The notes: a model not told the origin generated them from the letters alone. Positions 23,770 through 35,518 are shown, counted from the first letter of the stretch. The stretch is DNA of 64,000 bases from Piper betle (GCA_033002965.1 JAURVB010012877.1:186001-250000); one strand, 5' to 3'. Numbers and translations: made by a program.

Positions 23770-24385
23770 TGACTGCTGGGTGAAGCTGCAGTTGTAATTT
23801 CTGGTATGGATGGGGTGAAGTAAGAATTTTTTTTTGGGAGGTATTTTCAAGTATACTTGTACATACTATTATCTATATCTATCAGGATGAAAAAATCAGA
23901 TGTATAAATGAAAGTTAATTGCAAATTTTTATTTTGATGGAAAACGGTATTGAACATTTACATTTTACCATATGAGAATGCGAAGAAGCGGAAGGGAAGT
24001 ATGTGTAATTACCCCTACCCGAATTATTAATGATGTAAAGAATAGATCTTTCTTGAGTAAATGGTGACAATGATGGCATCAAGGGTTAAGTTGAGACAAT
24101 ACAATAATAATTGATGGAATAAGAATTGACTACAAAGAAGCCATTTATCTCCTTGTATGTTATCCCGCATAAACTTCCATTGACCACTTTGTTATCCCTA
24201 CTTTAATGAAAACATAAACCAAAATGAATTGTTCGTTTATTTGCCGTCGCATCTTTGCAAATGGTCGATACATCCCAAAATTAACATTAAACAACGAACA
24301 TATTATAAAGATACTTGACCGTGAATGCTACGGTACTTGATCTTCGTCTAAATTGTGTTCATCTGTTCTTGGTATGTTGCAAGGC

Positions 24386-24393
24386 TATATAAA
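24386..24393 (+). promoter_or_regulatory. TATA box of the kiwellin gene
   Basis: TATATAAA lies 78 bp before the ATG at 24,464. It is followed about 30 bp later by CA-rich sequence (CATCACCAACC) suited to a transcription start. It is the clearest core promoter in the window. Confidence 0.6.
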
Positions 24394-24463
24394 CATATCA
24401 CTACTAGCTCATCTGTTCATCACCAACCAAAGAAATCCTTAGATCACAAGCAGAGAACCCAAC

Positions 24464-25038
24464 ATGGCCTTTAAAACTATCTCATCACTTTTGTTGTTCT
24501 TGTTGCTGTCTCTTGTAACATTCAATTATGTGAGTAGCTACTCCCATTTTACTTCATTGGGAGCATGCCACCCAAGTGGTTATCTCAAAGGGAAGAGCCA
24601 CAGTTGCAATAAAGATCATGACTCCGATTGTTGCAAGACCGGAGAGATGTACCCGCAGTACAAATGTTCACCACCGGTGATCAGAATACAAAAGCCACCA
24701 TGACCATCAACAGCTTTGCCAAGGGAGGGGATGGCGGCGGCCCTTCAGAGTGCGACAACAAGTACCACAGTGACCATGAGATGGTGGTGGCCCTGTCCAC
24801 TGGGTGGTACAACCATGGCAGCCGTTGCTTGCAGAATATAAGGATCAATGCTAATGGGAATTCTGTTGTGGCCAAGGTGGTAGATGAATGCGATTCAATT
24901 CACGGCTGTGACAAGGAACATGATTATCAACCGCCATGCCCAAACAACATTGTTGATGCATCTCCTGCAGTGTGGAAGGCGCTTGAAATACCAAAAGCTG
25001 AGATTGGCGAGTATGATATCACCTGGTCTGATGCTTGA
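24464..25038 (+). CDS. Kiwellin / ripening-related secreted protein, frameshifted
   Basis: Kiwellins are cysteine-rich secreted proteins with a double-psi beta-barrel fold, involved in defence and fruit ripening; some bind fungal effectors (family knowledge). The single exon encodes about 191 residues. A signal peptide is clear (residues 1-25, [12 protein letters not shown] core), then the N-terminal motif [26 protein letters not shown] and YKCSPP. After a -1 frame change near 24,680-24,690 the sequence continues with [66 protein letters not shown] and the ending [15 protein letters not shown], which is the standard family terminus. Both halves are fully conserved, so a sequence error is likely; if the break is real the product would stop after 79 residues. 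Confidence 0.85.
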
Positions 25039-25616
25039 TAATGAGTTTGATCAATATGATCATCACTATGATTTCACAAACCTGTGCTATTTGTGAACTG
25101 TTATACTACTGCATATGTATCTAAATTATTGTGCTTGCTGAATGTAATTAAAGAAGTAATACACATGCAAATCTGACTCGTTAGATCACTGCTGTTTAAA
25201 ATTACACAAAAAATAAAACTTCCTAAATGTGGCATGGACGAAAAATAAAAACCAAGCCCGCCAAACAATAAGCGGATTAAGAACCTGAGCCTTAGATTGT
25301 CTAAAACAGGATGACATCCTGTTAAGCATTAAATTGGAAGAGTAGATATTGTTGATTCCACTAAAGAACAGTATGAGGAAAACTTATCCAAGTCTTTGCT
25401 TCTTTCCCCACAGACAAAAAAGGTAGAATCGGTTAAGTATTAATGAAGAAAATCTCATCTTGGCAGATTGTTCAAAAAACTATGCTCTCCAACAAGGACA
25501 TTCACTTTCGCAAAAGAAAAATTTGCAGTATTTTCTCTCTAGAAATAAAACATGAAAAATTTTCAATGAGAAAAGTTATGATGACCTTTTTGAAGCATTA
25601 AATAAAGACCTGTTAA
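25039..25616. other. Kiwellin-GNA1 convergent intergenic spacer
   Basis: Between the stops of two convergent genes. It contains the 3' UTRs of both, with A-rich stretches such as AATAAAA near 25,210 and 25,240 that could serve as poly(A) signals. No further gene is seen. Confidence 0.4.
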
Positions 25617-26083
25617 TCAGTTGAAATACGATGCCATATGCAGGCCTTTATTCTGAAATCCACACTTCTCATAAAATCCCATTTTCTCCTGATCACAATC
25701 CAAGATGACTTTATAACAACCAACTGATCTTGCATGGTCTGACAAAAACTGGATAATCTTCTGCCCTAAATGCTTTCCCCGAAAATTGGAATCCACCACA
25801 ACATCTTCAATGTGACCGACCTTTCCACAATTCCGGATGAACTTTCTCTCCACGAACACACTTCCAGTTGCTACAATTTGACCCAAACATTCCTCTTCAA
25901 TCACACAAATTACATGGTCATTACCATGGGCACTCAGTTCATGAAATCTAGTAGTAAAGTCCTCATTTGAAATTGCATCACACGAGTAAGTTGCTTCAAA
26001 AGATCAACAAAACCCCTATCCTTATCAGAGAGTTGTAAGCAACGAATGCGAAAAGGCTCACCCAAGAGAGCTTCAGGCTGCAT
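25617..26083 (-). CDS. GNA1: Glucosamine-6-phosphate N-acetyltransferase, frameshifted
   Basis: GNA1 transfers acetyl from acetyl-CoA to glucosamine-6-phosphate, giving GlcNAc-6-phosphate for UDP-GlcNAc synthesis (established). The ATG is at 26,083 on minus; the product is about 155 residues, matching plant GNA1. Seen: the N-terminal PFRIRCLQLSDKDRGFVDLLKQL, then SNEDFTTRFHEL in a shifted frame, HVICVIEEECLG, ATGSVFVERKFIRNCGKVGHIEDVVVD, the acetyl-CoA pyrophosphate loop RGKHLGQ at about residue 103, GCYKVILDCDQEK, and the end FYEKCGFQNKGLHMASYF. One -1 frame change lies at about 25,978-25,984, just after LTRV. There is no intron in the coding part. Upstream, a 5'UTR intron is inferred. The gene converges on the kiwellin gene. 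Confidence 0.85.
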
Positions 26084-26097
26084 TTCTCCACCACCCC

Positions 26098-27057
26098 CTG
26101 AATTAAAAACACCAAGTCAGATCATATCCTTTGCTCCAAGCACATATTACAATACAGTCAACCCATCCATTTTCAACATTGAATGGATAATTTAGATAAA
26201 GAACATCATATAATATTTGCTTAATTAATACATAATAATTGCCTCAACCCCTTTATTTTATAAAGAAATTGAAAATTAGAAATAAGAAAAGCAATATCAT
26301 ACCAGCTTTGATAGAACATAGCAGTCAAATACATATCATGCATGCATGGTTTAAACACAAAAATACTCTTAAGCCAATCCGCTTTATCAGGGAACCCACA
26401 ATTTAGAATAATAAAACCCACATAAGGCCAGCTTGGATTCAATATAGCCCAGAAAATCATAACACATACTAGCTTGTTTTAAACATACTAATACTATGAA
26501 CCTGTCATTGTAAGTGCGAATGACATAGCTTTGATTGAACATAGCGGTCCATGTTAGTAACCTAAGTCATCTCCCAGAAAGTTATAGTTGTTACAGTTGA
26601 AACAATTATGAGAAGCCCTCAAAGTCATCCTCATAAAAAATCAACAACAATAGAGACAACATTTCAATTGAAACAAAAACACCAATTTCGTGAAGAAATA
26701 TGGATTATTTGAAACAATTCTGAGAAGCACAATCAACCAACCACAGCACTTGATACATTTTGGAAGCATTAATAAAAAAGAACATCAAATCCACAAAGAA
26801 ACATGATTTATTCAAAAACAGTTCTCACAAACACAATCATTCCACTACAAGTTTTTTCATAAGTATTGGCAATAAGCAGCCACACACCCACGCTCTTTGA
26901 AACGAATACCCACAAAAGCAACAGAAACCCGAAATTATAACAAAAACACTACTTCCATTTATAATATTAATTTTGAAAACAAGAACTTGGTGGTAAGAAA
27001 AAACAATCAATCACTCCATATCCCAAAAATTTTAAAAATTGTGAGTAATTGATTTAC
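26098..27057 (-). other. Inferred 5'UTR intron of GNA1
   Basis: On minus, TTCG|GTAAATC at 27,057 is a good donor and TTTTTAATTCAG at 26,098 a good acceptor, 14 bp before the ATG. The donor follows a GC-rich stretch (27,060-27,110) suited to a first non-coding exon. The 3' part (26,110-26,510) is repeated in the opposite orientation at 29,815-30,235, just upstream of the large PPR gene. An open frame at 26,221-26,460 lies inside the intron and is not considered coding. Confidence 0.55.
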
Positions 27058-27169
27058 CGAAGATGGGATGAATGTAGATAAAAGGGGGCGACGGCGACGG
27101 GGTCTGGATGCTTTTATCTTATTATTTTATTTTTGTGTTATAAATGAGCTGACGCGGGCCTAACCGAAA

Positions 27170-27403
27170 GATGGTCGGGTTGCTGATTAAACAAATCCGT
27201 TTGTGAATATTTAGCGTTTGACTCGATTTTATTGGACTCGAAACTCAACATTTAAATATTCGAGTTCAAACCTAACATTTAAATGCTCGAGTTTGAGCTA
27301 TGTCATATTCGACTCGACTAGACTCAGTTATAACTCGAACTCGACTCGTAATTCGATTCGATAAAATAATATAATAATATAGTTTTTATATTATATCTTA
27401 TTG

Positions 27404-27449
<46 letters not shown>

Positions 27450-27710
27450 TAACAAAGAAGTGAGATAGTTGAGATGATAAGTGCTCACCTTGACAACCTT
27501 AAGGTTATATATTTAATCCACATTGATAACATTTTTTTAAGTGATGTACTTTTGACTTTTAATTGAGTAAGTTTCGAGCGAGCCGGGTTCGAGCTTGAGT
27601 CGAAATCGAGTATGTATATTCAAAACTCATTCGATTTAGAGCCGAGTTCACACATAAGTTGAGCTCGGCTAACTCGCTCGATTAACACCCTTAGCCACAA
27701 GTTAACATTG
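27170..27710. repeat. CGAGT-rich repeat with central TA tract
   Basis: Two CGAGT/CTCGACTC-rich wings (27,215-27,365 and 27,565-27,690) flank an AT-rich centre with a (TA) microsatellite at about 27,410-27,440. The right edge CTCGCTCGATTAACACCC reads on minus as GGGTGTTAATCGAGCGAG, a common end of non-autonomous plant repeats. It lies directly upstream of GNA1. Confidence 0.5.
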
Positions 27711-27959
27711 GGGCCTTACTCGTTTCAAAAAGCTTTATAGGTTAGTGAAAGGGGGGAAATAAGATAAATATATAGATTTCAAAATTTTCTTTCAAAAATA
27801 ATTTAATTTTCAAACCTTTATCGTACATTGTTATTTTTAAAACTTTCGTATTAATGATAATCAAATCTCATTATTTTTTATTCAACAACAAAAATATCCA
27901 TTAAAAATAAAAGATTTGGCTAACTGTGAAATAAAAATACTAGATGCAGTTATATCTAT

Positions 27960-28640
27960 AGTTGTAAAAATAAGAATTAGACGTTAAACCGGATTAGAGA
28001 GGAGTCATTGAATTGGACCAATTCATCAAAAATTGGACAAGAATCAGTTTACTTGAATCGTTCAAGATCGGTGGGTTATTATTAATTATAAAATATATCA
28101 TTTTGACGTTACAGTGTGTATTATATTTTATAGTATTTTTTCATATATTTTTTTGAATTATTTAAAATTAATTATTCTTTTTGACTTAAGTCGAATTCGA
28201 ATAAACCTTTAATTACTAGAATACCACCGATTATTTTTTTCCCCGATTCTTTCTCCCCAATGTGCCGCCCAATCTACCCTGCCTCACCTCCCCCGCTGGT
28301 CCCACTTCCCTGTGCCCCCCACCCCTCCTTGCCACCCCCTTCCTCTATAGCCCTGCCCGTCCCTTGCACAACTCGCCCCTGACCCAGCCCAATCCATCCC
28401 CCCACGCCACCGCCTACAGCCAATCCACCCTACTAGCCAGTCCCACCTCCCCCCTTGCACTTCCCACCCTGCCCCGCCACCCCCTTCTTGCCGGCCCCTC
28501 ACATCCTTTATCGGCCTTGCTCGTCTCCCATGCACCGCACTGTCATTGCTCCCTAGCCCCTATTGCCCCATCGCCGCCCTCGTCCGAAATTGATTTAAAT
28601 TGGCTCAAATCAGCCAATTTATGGGTCAATTTTTTATAAA
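27960..28640 (+). repeat. Truncated Ty3 LTR fragment
   Basis: Positions 28,095-28,260 align by eye with 55,970-56,130 of the 5' LTR: GTGTGTATTATATTTTATAG, a T-rich run, a GACTTAAGTCG / GACTCGAGTCG word, then TACCACCGA. A C-rich leader follows (28,260-28,580), as in the intact LTR. Both LTR ends are missing. The Pro/Ser-rich frame of 125 residues within it is not a gene. Sequence up to 29,000 is AT-rich with a short GCC-rich patch at 28,840-28,890. Confidence 0.6.
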
Positions 28641-28834
28641 ATCCGATTTTCTTACTTTTTTGATCAGAATTCTTCTAATCCTATTTAAATCAACCGATTC
28701 TGATAGGTAGAGACTTTTGCAATTATTGTTATATCAAGTTTAAAATTTTCTCTAATTGTGATGTAAAACTTAAAAGGGTTTGGCCTGCTTGTGATATGTT
28801 TGTGTTAAAAGGTTCGGGTCTTGGCCTGCTTGTC

Positions 28835-29000
28835 ACCTCCACCGTCGCCGCAGCTAGTCACCGCCGCTGCCCTGCGCCACCACCACCTTCGACTTCGAGG
28901 TTAAAAGAAAAAAGAAAACAAAACTTTTTGTTGTGATGGTGAAATAGTTCCGTTGGTTTGTGTAGATTGCTTCATTTCATCTTCTTGAACTGATCAAAAG
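28835..29000 (+). repeat. Leader-like segment repeated at 30.23-30.45 kb
   Basis: CACCGCCGCTGCC...GCGCCACCACCACCTTCG, GTTTGTGTAGATT and ATCTTCTTGAACTGA recur in the same order at 30,270-30,445 (CCACCACTGCTGCC...TGCCACCACCACCTC, CTTTGTGTAGATT, ATCATCTTGAACTGA), immediately before the large PPR gene. So the PPR 5' region seems to have been duplicated in tandem. Between the copies lies a 102-residue frame (29,002-29,310) with no known domain and no ATG start. Confidence 0.5.
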
Positions 29001-29759
29001 AGTGGATTTGAGGTTGCTCATTGGTAAAGTTTATCCAGCGTTAAAAGAGGAGCAGGAGCAGCAGGTTGTCCTCTCCCGGCCCAGTAGTTCCGCAACTACT
29101 ACCGTGGTTGTTGCCAACGGGGATCCCCCATTCCGAAAGGTGACGGCGCCGGCCGTTAGGTCCAAAGTTGTATGCCACTGCTGTGGTGCCGATAGATTGC
29201 AGGCTGAGCATCTATTTCTCGTGTATCGCTCCACACCAAGAAGAGGGATGTGTACTCCAGCAACAACAAGAATGGGCGCGGGCTTATGCACTCCACTCGC
29301 TGTCTACTAAACGAAACGAGCGTTAGAGCGAATTGAGCGAGCGAACGAAGCCTTCTATTTTGTAGCTTCCCATAAAATTAAAATAAAAAGCATTCACTTC
29401 TTGACCATCAATTCTTTGCATATGGTAAATTTTATGTTTAAAGGAAGTGCCATCCCTATGCCATAGTAGAAAGAAAATATGGCCCGAATGGTCGTAGTAG
29501 TTGCTTGTCCCTTGATTATGCTTCTTAGAATTGTTCCAAATAAATCATATTTCTTTCGCGAAATCGGTGTTCTTGTTTTAATGCAGGGCATGGAAATGCT
29601 GTCTCTGTGGTTATTGATTTTATGAGAATGACTTTGAGGGTGCTTCTGCTTCTCAGATTTTTTTCAACTGTAGCTGTTGCTTTCTTTGGGATGACTCTTT
29701 CCTAAATGTTCTATTTATTGCTTGATCATAAAAGGGAAATTTTTGAGTAACCATATTAA

Positions 29760-30235
29760 CATGGTCTGCTATGTTCAATCGAACCTATACCTTCATTATT
29801 CCAAATGTTCATTTGCATGTACAATGATAGGTTCATGGTATTACTGGTTTAAAACAAGCTAGTAAATGTTATGATTTTTTGGTCTATATTAAACTCAAGC
29901 TGGTATAATTTGGATTTTCTTATTCCAAATTGTCAGTTCATGATAAAACATATTGGTTTTAGGATATTGTTATGTTTAACCAAGCAGGCATGATATTTTT
30001 TTACTGCTATGTTCAATCGAAGCTGGTTGGATATTGCTTTTCTTATTCCTATTGTCAATTTTTTTTTAAAAAATGCATGGGTTGGTGTGATGATTATGTT
30101 TAAATTAAGCAAATATTATATGATATTCTTTGTCCAAATTATCCATTCAACATTAAAAATGAATCGGTTGACAGTGTTGTATATTTTTGGAGCAAGGGAT
30201 ATGTTCTGACTTGGTGTTTTTCATTTAGGTCGCTG
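29760..30235 (+). repeat. Inverted copy of the GNA1 5'UTR intron
   Basis: Reads in the same 5'-to-3' order as the GNA1 intron on minus: GTTTAAAACAAGCTAGTA, TTCTTATT, AAGCAAATATTATATGAT, CCATTCAA, and the end GACTTGGTGTTTTT followed by an AG acceptor (CATTTAG here, AATTCAG in GNA1). Internally it also repeats itself with a period of about 120 bp (GCTATGTTCAATCGAA at 29,770 and 30,008). It probably contains the end of a 5'UTR intron of the PPR gene at 30,479. Confidence 0.7.
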
Positions 30236-30478
30236 CCTCAGCCTTTGACGCCACCATCTATTGACACTGCAGCCACCACTGCTGCCTTGTGCCACCACCA
30301 CCTCAGGGTTAGGTTCAATATTTTCATCATACATTGAATAAGATTTGGGAGTTGGAAAAAATACCAAATTTTTGGGGGTTTGTGATAGTTAATTATTCAG
30401 TTGCTTTGTGTAGATTTTTCCCTTTAATCATCTTGAACTGAAAAAGGACAGAACTTGGTGCATTCTTGTTGCATTCTC

Positions 30479-32871
30479 ATGCGGAAAGCATTGGGGAAAG
30501 GCTTCCAACTTCGACTCCTTGCTCAAATCCATGTCGCCAGTCTTTCATTTGTGCAAAAATGTTGTCTTTTCACCTCTAATGATGGTGGTGAGGTACATTC
30601 CATGTTATCTGAGTTCATTGAAAGTTCAAGATCGCGTACTAGTTATGGGAAACATGAAGTTTCTAGCGATTGTGAACCATATGGTGGTGAAGCTAGTTTT
30701 GGTGTATTGGATGTGTGTGAGAAGCAAGTGTTTAGTAGTGATTGTGAACAATCTGATGATGATGGAGCTGATGAAAAGGATGGTATTATAGATGATGATG
30801 ATGATGGTGCTGATTTTGTTGTGTTGGATATAGACAGCAGAGGAAGAATGCCCATGGAAGTGGTTGAGGATGCATACAGGCATCCTTTGGTTAGAGAGGT
30901 GTGCAGGATGATTGAGATGAGGCATGTGTGGAGTCCCAAATTGGAGGGAGAGATGAGGCATCTGCTTAGAAGCCTTAAGCCTCATCAAGTATGTGCAGTC
31001 ATTCGATGCCAAAAGGATGAGCGTGTTGCCTTGAATTTCTTCTATTGGGCTGATCATCAATGGCGGTATCGCCATGACCCTGAAGTTTACTACACAATGC
31101 TTGACGTCCTCAGCAAGACAAAGCTGTGCCAGGGTGCGAAGAGGGTTTTCCGACTCATGACACGTCGAGGTATTGAATGCGAGCCTAGGGTGTTCCAGTG
31201 GTTGATGATATCTTATAGCCGTGCTGGCAAGTTGAGATATACTATGAGGGTCTTGAACATAATGCAAAAAGCTGGTTGTGGACCCAACATTTTGGTTTGC
31301 AACACTGCTGTTAATGTTCTTGTGATGGCTAATAGGTATGAAAAGGCTTTAAGATTTGTAGATAGGATGGAGCGTGTCGGAATTAATCCAGATGTTGTTA
31401 CATATAATATTCTTGTCAAGGGCTTATGTGATGTTCATCGTGTGGATGAGGCTTTGGAGATGATTCAGAGAATGCCCTTCAAAGGTTGTTCTCCCGATAA
31501 GGTTAGCTACTACACAGTGATGAGTTTCCTTTGCAAGGAGAAGAGGGTTAGCGAGGTGAGAGACCTATTGCAGGCAATGGAGAAGGACCACAATTTGTTG
31601 CCAGATCAAGTGACGTATAATACACTGATTCATGTTCTCTCAAAACATGGTCATGCAAATGAAGCTCTTGAATTCTTGCGAGAATCAGAGACAAATGGAT
31701 TTAGAGTTGATAAGGTTGGCTATAGTGCAATTGTACATGCCTTTTGTCAGGAAGGAAGGATGGATGAAGCACAAGAAATTGTGAATGAAATGTTTATGAA
31801 AAATTGTATTCCTGATGTTGTGACTTATAGTGCAGTCGTCAATGGTTTTTGTCGGATAGGAAAGGTGAATCAGGCTAAGAACTTAATCCAACAGATGTAT
31901 AAGCATGGTTTGAAGCCAAACACTGTGTCCTACACTGCACTATTGAATGGACTTTGCAAGTTGGGAAGTTCATTAGAAGCGAGGGACATGTTGAATTCAA
32001 GTGAAGAGGAATGGTGGACTCCAAATGCCATTACATACAGTGTTGTTATGCATGGACTTCGTCGGGAACGAAAACTAACAGAAGCATGTGATCTTGTCGG
32101 AGAAATGTTAAAAAAGGTTTTTATCCGACACCTATTGAGCTCAATCAATTTATTAAAGATCTCTGCAGGGAAGGGAAGGTGAATGATGCTAAGAAGTTTT
32201 TTGATGGGTGCATAAGTAAAGGATGTAGGGTTAATGTAGTGAACTTTACAACCTTGATTCATGGATTTTGTCGAGAAGGTGATATAGAATCTGCTCTTTC
32301 TCTATTTGATGATATGTATCTTAGTAATAAGCATGCAGATGAAGTTACATACACAACTCTGATTGATGCATTAGCCAAGAAAGGTAGGTTTGAAGAGGCT
32401 ACAGAGCTCATTAACAGAATGCTTAAGAAGGGTCTATATCCTACCCCTGTTACGTACAGGACAGTTATCCACCGTTACTGTGAAGGTAACAAAGTGGACG
32501 ACCTGGTAATCCTGTTGGAAAAGATGCGAGAACGAATAGAATTTAGGACTGCATACAATCTTACCATTGAGAAACTTTGCAAATTTGGTAAACTTGAGGA
32601 GGCTTACAAGCTATTGGGCAAAGTTTTGAGAACATCTGCTAAAATAGATATGGATACATGTAATGTATTGATTGATAACTGTTTAAGAAAAGATGTTCCC
32701 CTTCTTTCGTATAAAGTGGCATGTCGCATGTTGATGAGAAATGCCATTCCTGATGTTAAATTATGTTCAAGGGTAAGCAAAATGTTGGCTTCTCGTGGAA
32801 ATCAAGTTGAAGCACAAAGACTCACAATTAAGCTTGTGGAGCGAGGGCATATTCCACCTCAAGAGCAATAA
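30479..32871 (+). CDS. P-class PPR protein, about 797 residues, one frameshift
   Basis: P-class PPR proteins bind specific organelle transcripts and protect, splice or activate them (established). The chosen ATG gives an Arg/Lys-containing, acid-free start (MRKALGKGFQLRLLAQIHVA) suited to mitochondrial import. An acidic linker follows (DDDDDG near residue 105), a conserved pre-repeat region (YRHPLVREVCRMIEM, RVALNFFYWADHQWRYRHDPEVYYTML), then about sixteen tandem 35-residue repeats such as PDVVTYNILVKGLCDVHRVDEALEMI. A -1 frame change in the A6 run at 32,110-32,115 splits the frame; the repeats resume at once in the new frame and continue to the stop at 32,871. There is no intron in the coding region. 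The 5' flank carries the inverted GNA1 intron copy. I do not assign a named orthologue. Confidence 0.85.
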
Positions 32872-34204
32872 CTGTTTTCATCATCGTACATGGATTTTGA
32901 GTGTGAATGTCAATGGAGTCAGTACGAATGCATGTACTGAATCTGAGATGCATATGCTTGGCTGACTAATGTAAACTAAAGTAAATCTGCATCTATAAGT
33001 TGCCTGGGGTCTTTATTGTTTAGCTCTTGCAAAAGATGCGATAAATTGTTGTGGTTGGGAAAGCTGAGGAGCACATTTGCTTTTGTTCCTTGGGTAAGTT
33101 ACTTAAAAGTCTACATTCCTGGTACTCTCTGCATTTTGTGGCTGGTGATAGGGGTTATTGATAGCAAAGACTAATGAATTTTTTTCTTGAAACATCATTC
33201 TTAAAGACATAAATTTTGCTTCATTAGTATGCTTCTTATTCTAGTGTTGTAGTGCGTTAGGTCTGTCAATCAGAGAGATTTACTGTTCACAATTTTCCGC
33301 TTCTTTTATTTATGCTTATATTGATGAAGTATCTTATTTATAGGAGTTCGGGTCCTTATGAAGCTTATTGTTCAATATGACACTAATAGTCACTTGAGTC
33401 CTTAGACCATGACATATAATTGCATTTTTCTTTTTGCAGGTTTTAGTTTTGTAGTTTTAACATGTTTGGCTTACTTGGCTTGGTCCCTTGTATTTCTTGG
33501 ATATCATTATAGATAAAAACTCCTCAATTATTGTTGGTGATTTCAATAAAGGTTCATCAATGCCTTCGACAATAAGCTTTCAACTAGATAACTACTTTCT
33601 AATTACTGATCTGGTATGTTCTAAACATATTTGGTTGAACTTAAATGTATTGCTTGCTCGCAGTTTACACAAAAGAAAAGTGTTTTTATATTGCCATTTT
33701 CTATACTGGATTGTATGGTATAGATGAATATAAGCTATTCTTGACATTTCACTTTAACTATTTTCAATTAAGCCAGAGATGAATTTGTTATTTTCAACTA
33801 TCTTTTCTCCAAGTTGTGTGTTTGGACTTAAGCCACTATAAAACCGTCAGTAGATTAATTGTTTGTGAGTGCAGTGTGGTTCCTTTGTCAATTTGCACAT
33901 AAAAGATTCTTTGCCACGAGAATTGCAATGAGATATGTAGAGCTGAGGATTTCTATCCCAGAAGAATGGTTTACAGAAACCTTTCAATTGTACCTTTGGA
34001 GGCCAATGAAGCTTATTTCATGTAAGTGCCCTGTCTGTTTATACTCTACTCTCAGATTTATTGTTCCTACATATGTGTGCAGCCAAGAGAATAAGTAGGG
34101 TATGTAATTATATTAATTTGGCCAAGAGATTTATTATGCAGCACAATCTTTTGTCAGGCAAGTTCAGTTCATCAGTGGATGCCGTGAAATGGAGGTGGAG
34201 ATGA
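32872..34204. other. PPR 3' flank, no gene recognised
   Basis: T-rich sequence after the PPR stop. A TTTTTGCAG acceptor-like site lies at about 33,432-33,440, and there are several GTAAGT-like donors (33,090; 34,021), so spliced 3' UTR exons are possible. Two 79-residue frames (33,488-33,727 and 33,859-34,098) show no domain. Nothing else can be supported. Confidence 0.3.
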
Positions 34205-35450
34205 TTGGGCCACGGTGGGGCTTGTGTCATTTGGGAGGTTTTGGTGCATGATTTGGCGGTTTTTGCATTGCTAGGGAGGTGGTTTTCATGGGGAGCGGGA
34301 GCAGTCTGTGCTACAGGTAAAAGTATTCCGTATTCAGATGTGTCCATTGTGATGTTATAAGATGGTTAGACCAGAAGTTTATCCAGTTTACTTCCAAATT
34401 CGGAGACTACATTCAAGTGCATCTATCATCATTCCTTGCTTCAAATTTTTTTCTGAAACCCAGTTTATGGATTATGGTCCAAAGGTCACAGCTCATAGAT
34501 GTTTTCAATAGTAGTCCTAATGAAACTGCACTATTCCCACTTTTGCCTAACCAATAAAGGGTAGTAAATTCACTCATTATGGTTCAGATCACTATTTTCC
34601 AATTCTCCTTGGTTAATTGATGCAACTTGCGTTCTAGTTTAAGGTGTGGATCTAAACTCCAACGAAGTTTGAGATTCCAATGACTTTTTCTCAACTTCAA
34701 TGACGATGATGAAAGATGAATGATAGATAACTAAGACTAAACAAACTATAGAACTAGAAAATAAACTTTACTTCTTCTCAATTGATAAATGATAGCAAAA
34801 GCTTACAATGTGCTTCACGTATTTATAGAAGAGAAAATACCCTATCTAGTTATAGGACAAACTAAAATAAGGCTTAGACTTAAACTAGGAAAACAAGATA
34901 ATCCTCTAATAGGAAAGAACTAAAGAAGACTCTTACTAAAATAAGAAAACTTTCTAATGAGAAATCAACTTAGAATAGAAAACAAATTCTAATGTAATTA
35001 GAAACTCTTAAACTAGACACTTCTAATATAATTAGACAACTTCTTAAAATAAAACATTGTCCATCATCATTAACCCTTTGGCTCCAGTAATGATCCTACT
35101 CAACCTCAATCTCCCAAGATCTAATATTACCTTTTGTTTCTTGCTAATATATGGTATTCACCATGGCTCTAATATTGTTTGATGGATGAAGGTAGGGTAT
35201 GACAAGGATCCAAACCTTGAGAACTTGAAGAAACTATTGGAATCTCTTGAGATTGATGGAGAGGCTGTGATCGCCTGTCATCTTCCAGTGCCAAAGCGTA
35301 TTATATGTGACTAGCATGGCAGCCAAGCAAGAATTTAGCTGGCAAAATTTAACCCTTCTATCATGCATGACTCTTATATCTGGGGAAGTTCTGATGCTAT
35401 ATTTGCAGATGATGTGTGTTTGCAAGCATTTAGAGTATTTGCATGAGTGT
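34205..35450 (+). pseudogene. SEC23 pseudogene copy 1 (truncated)
   Basis: 34,210-34,318 matches the end of SEC23 exon 1 (GTGGGGCTTGTGTC to the CAGGTA donor) with deletions. 34,340-34,610 then matches exon 2 from the [19 protein letters not shown] region to [10 protein letters not shown], so the intron and the first part of exon 2 are missing. After an insert (34,618-35,190) the match resumes at GGGTATGACAAGGATCCAAA (35,195) and runs to the coding end near 35,450. In-frame stops and indels are frequent (for example TAG in the VIICDQHG region). Not functional. Confidence 0.85.
34618..35190 (-). mobile_element. LTR-like insertion in SEC23 pseudogene copy 1
   Basis: About 570 bp interrupt the SEC23-like sequence. 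On minus there is a TATAAATA box at about 34,835-34,825, and the sequence near 35,175-35,155 (TATTAGAGCCATGG) resembles a degenerate tRNA-Met primer-binding site. The block TGATGATGGACAATG (minus, near 35,060) could be an LTR start. No coding capacity is seen. It is probably a small LTR or TRIM remnant; the exact ends are not resolved. Confidence 0.45.
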
Positions 35451-35518
35451 GTTGTACAAAGGTGATGGTCTTTACTCACCTGTGCATTAATTTGCATATT
35501 CGCTTAAAGTGCTTGATG

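Noticed and set aside
26221..26460. 79-residue minus frame upstream of GNA1
   Set aside because: Falls inside the inferred 5'UTR intron and in the segment that is repeated at 29.8-30.2 kb, where the frame is not conserved.
29002..29310. 102-residue frame with a CHCC motif
   Set aside because: No ATG start, no recognisable domain, and it lies between two repeat copies. A captured exon cannot be excluded.
33488..33727. VGDFN word resembling a LINE endonuclease motif
   Set aside because: Isolated four- to five-residue match without the other endonuclease motifs or a reverse transcriptase nearby.
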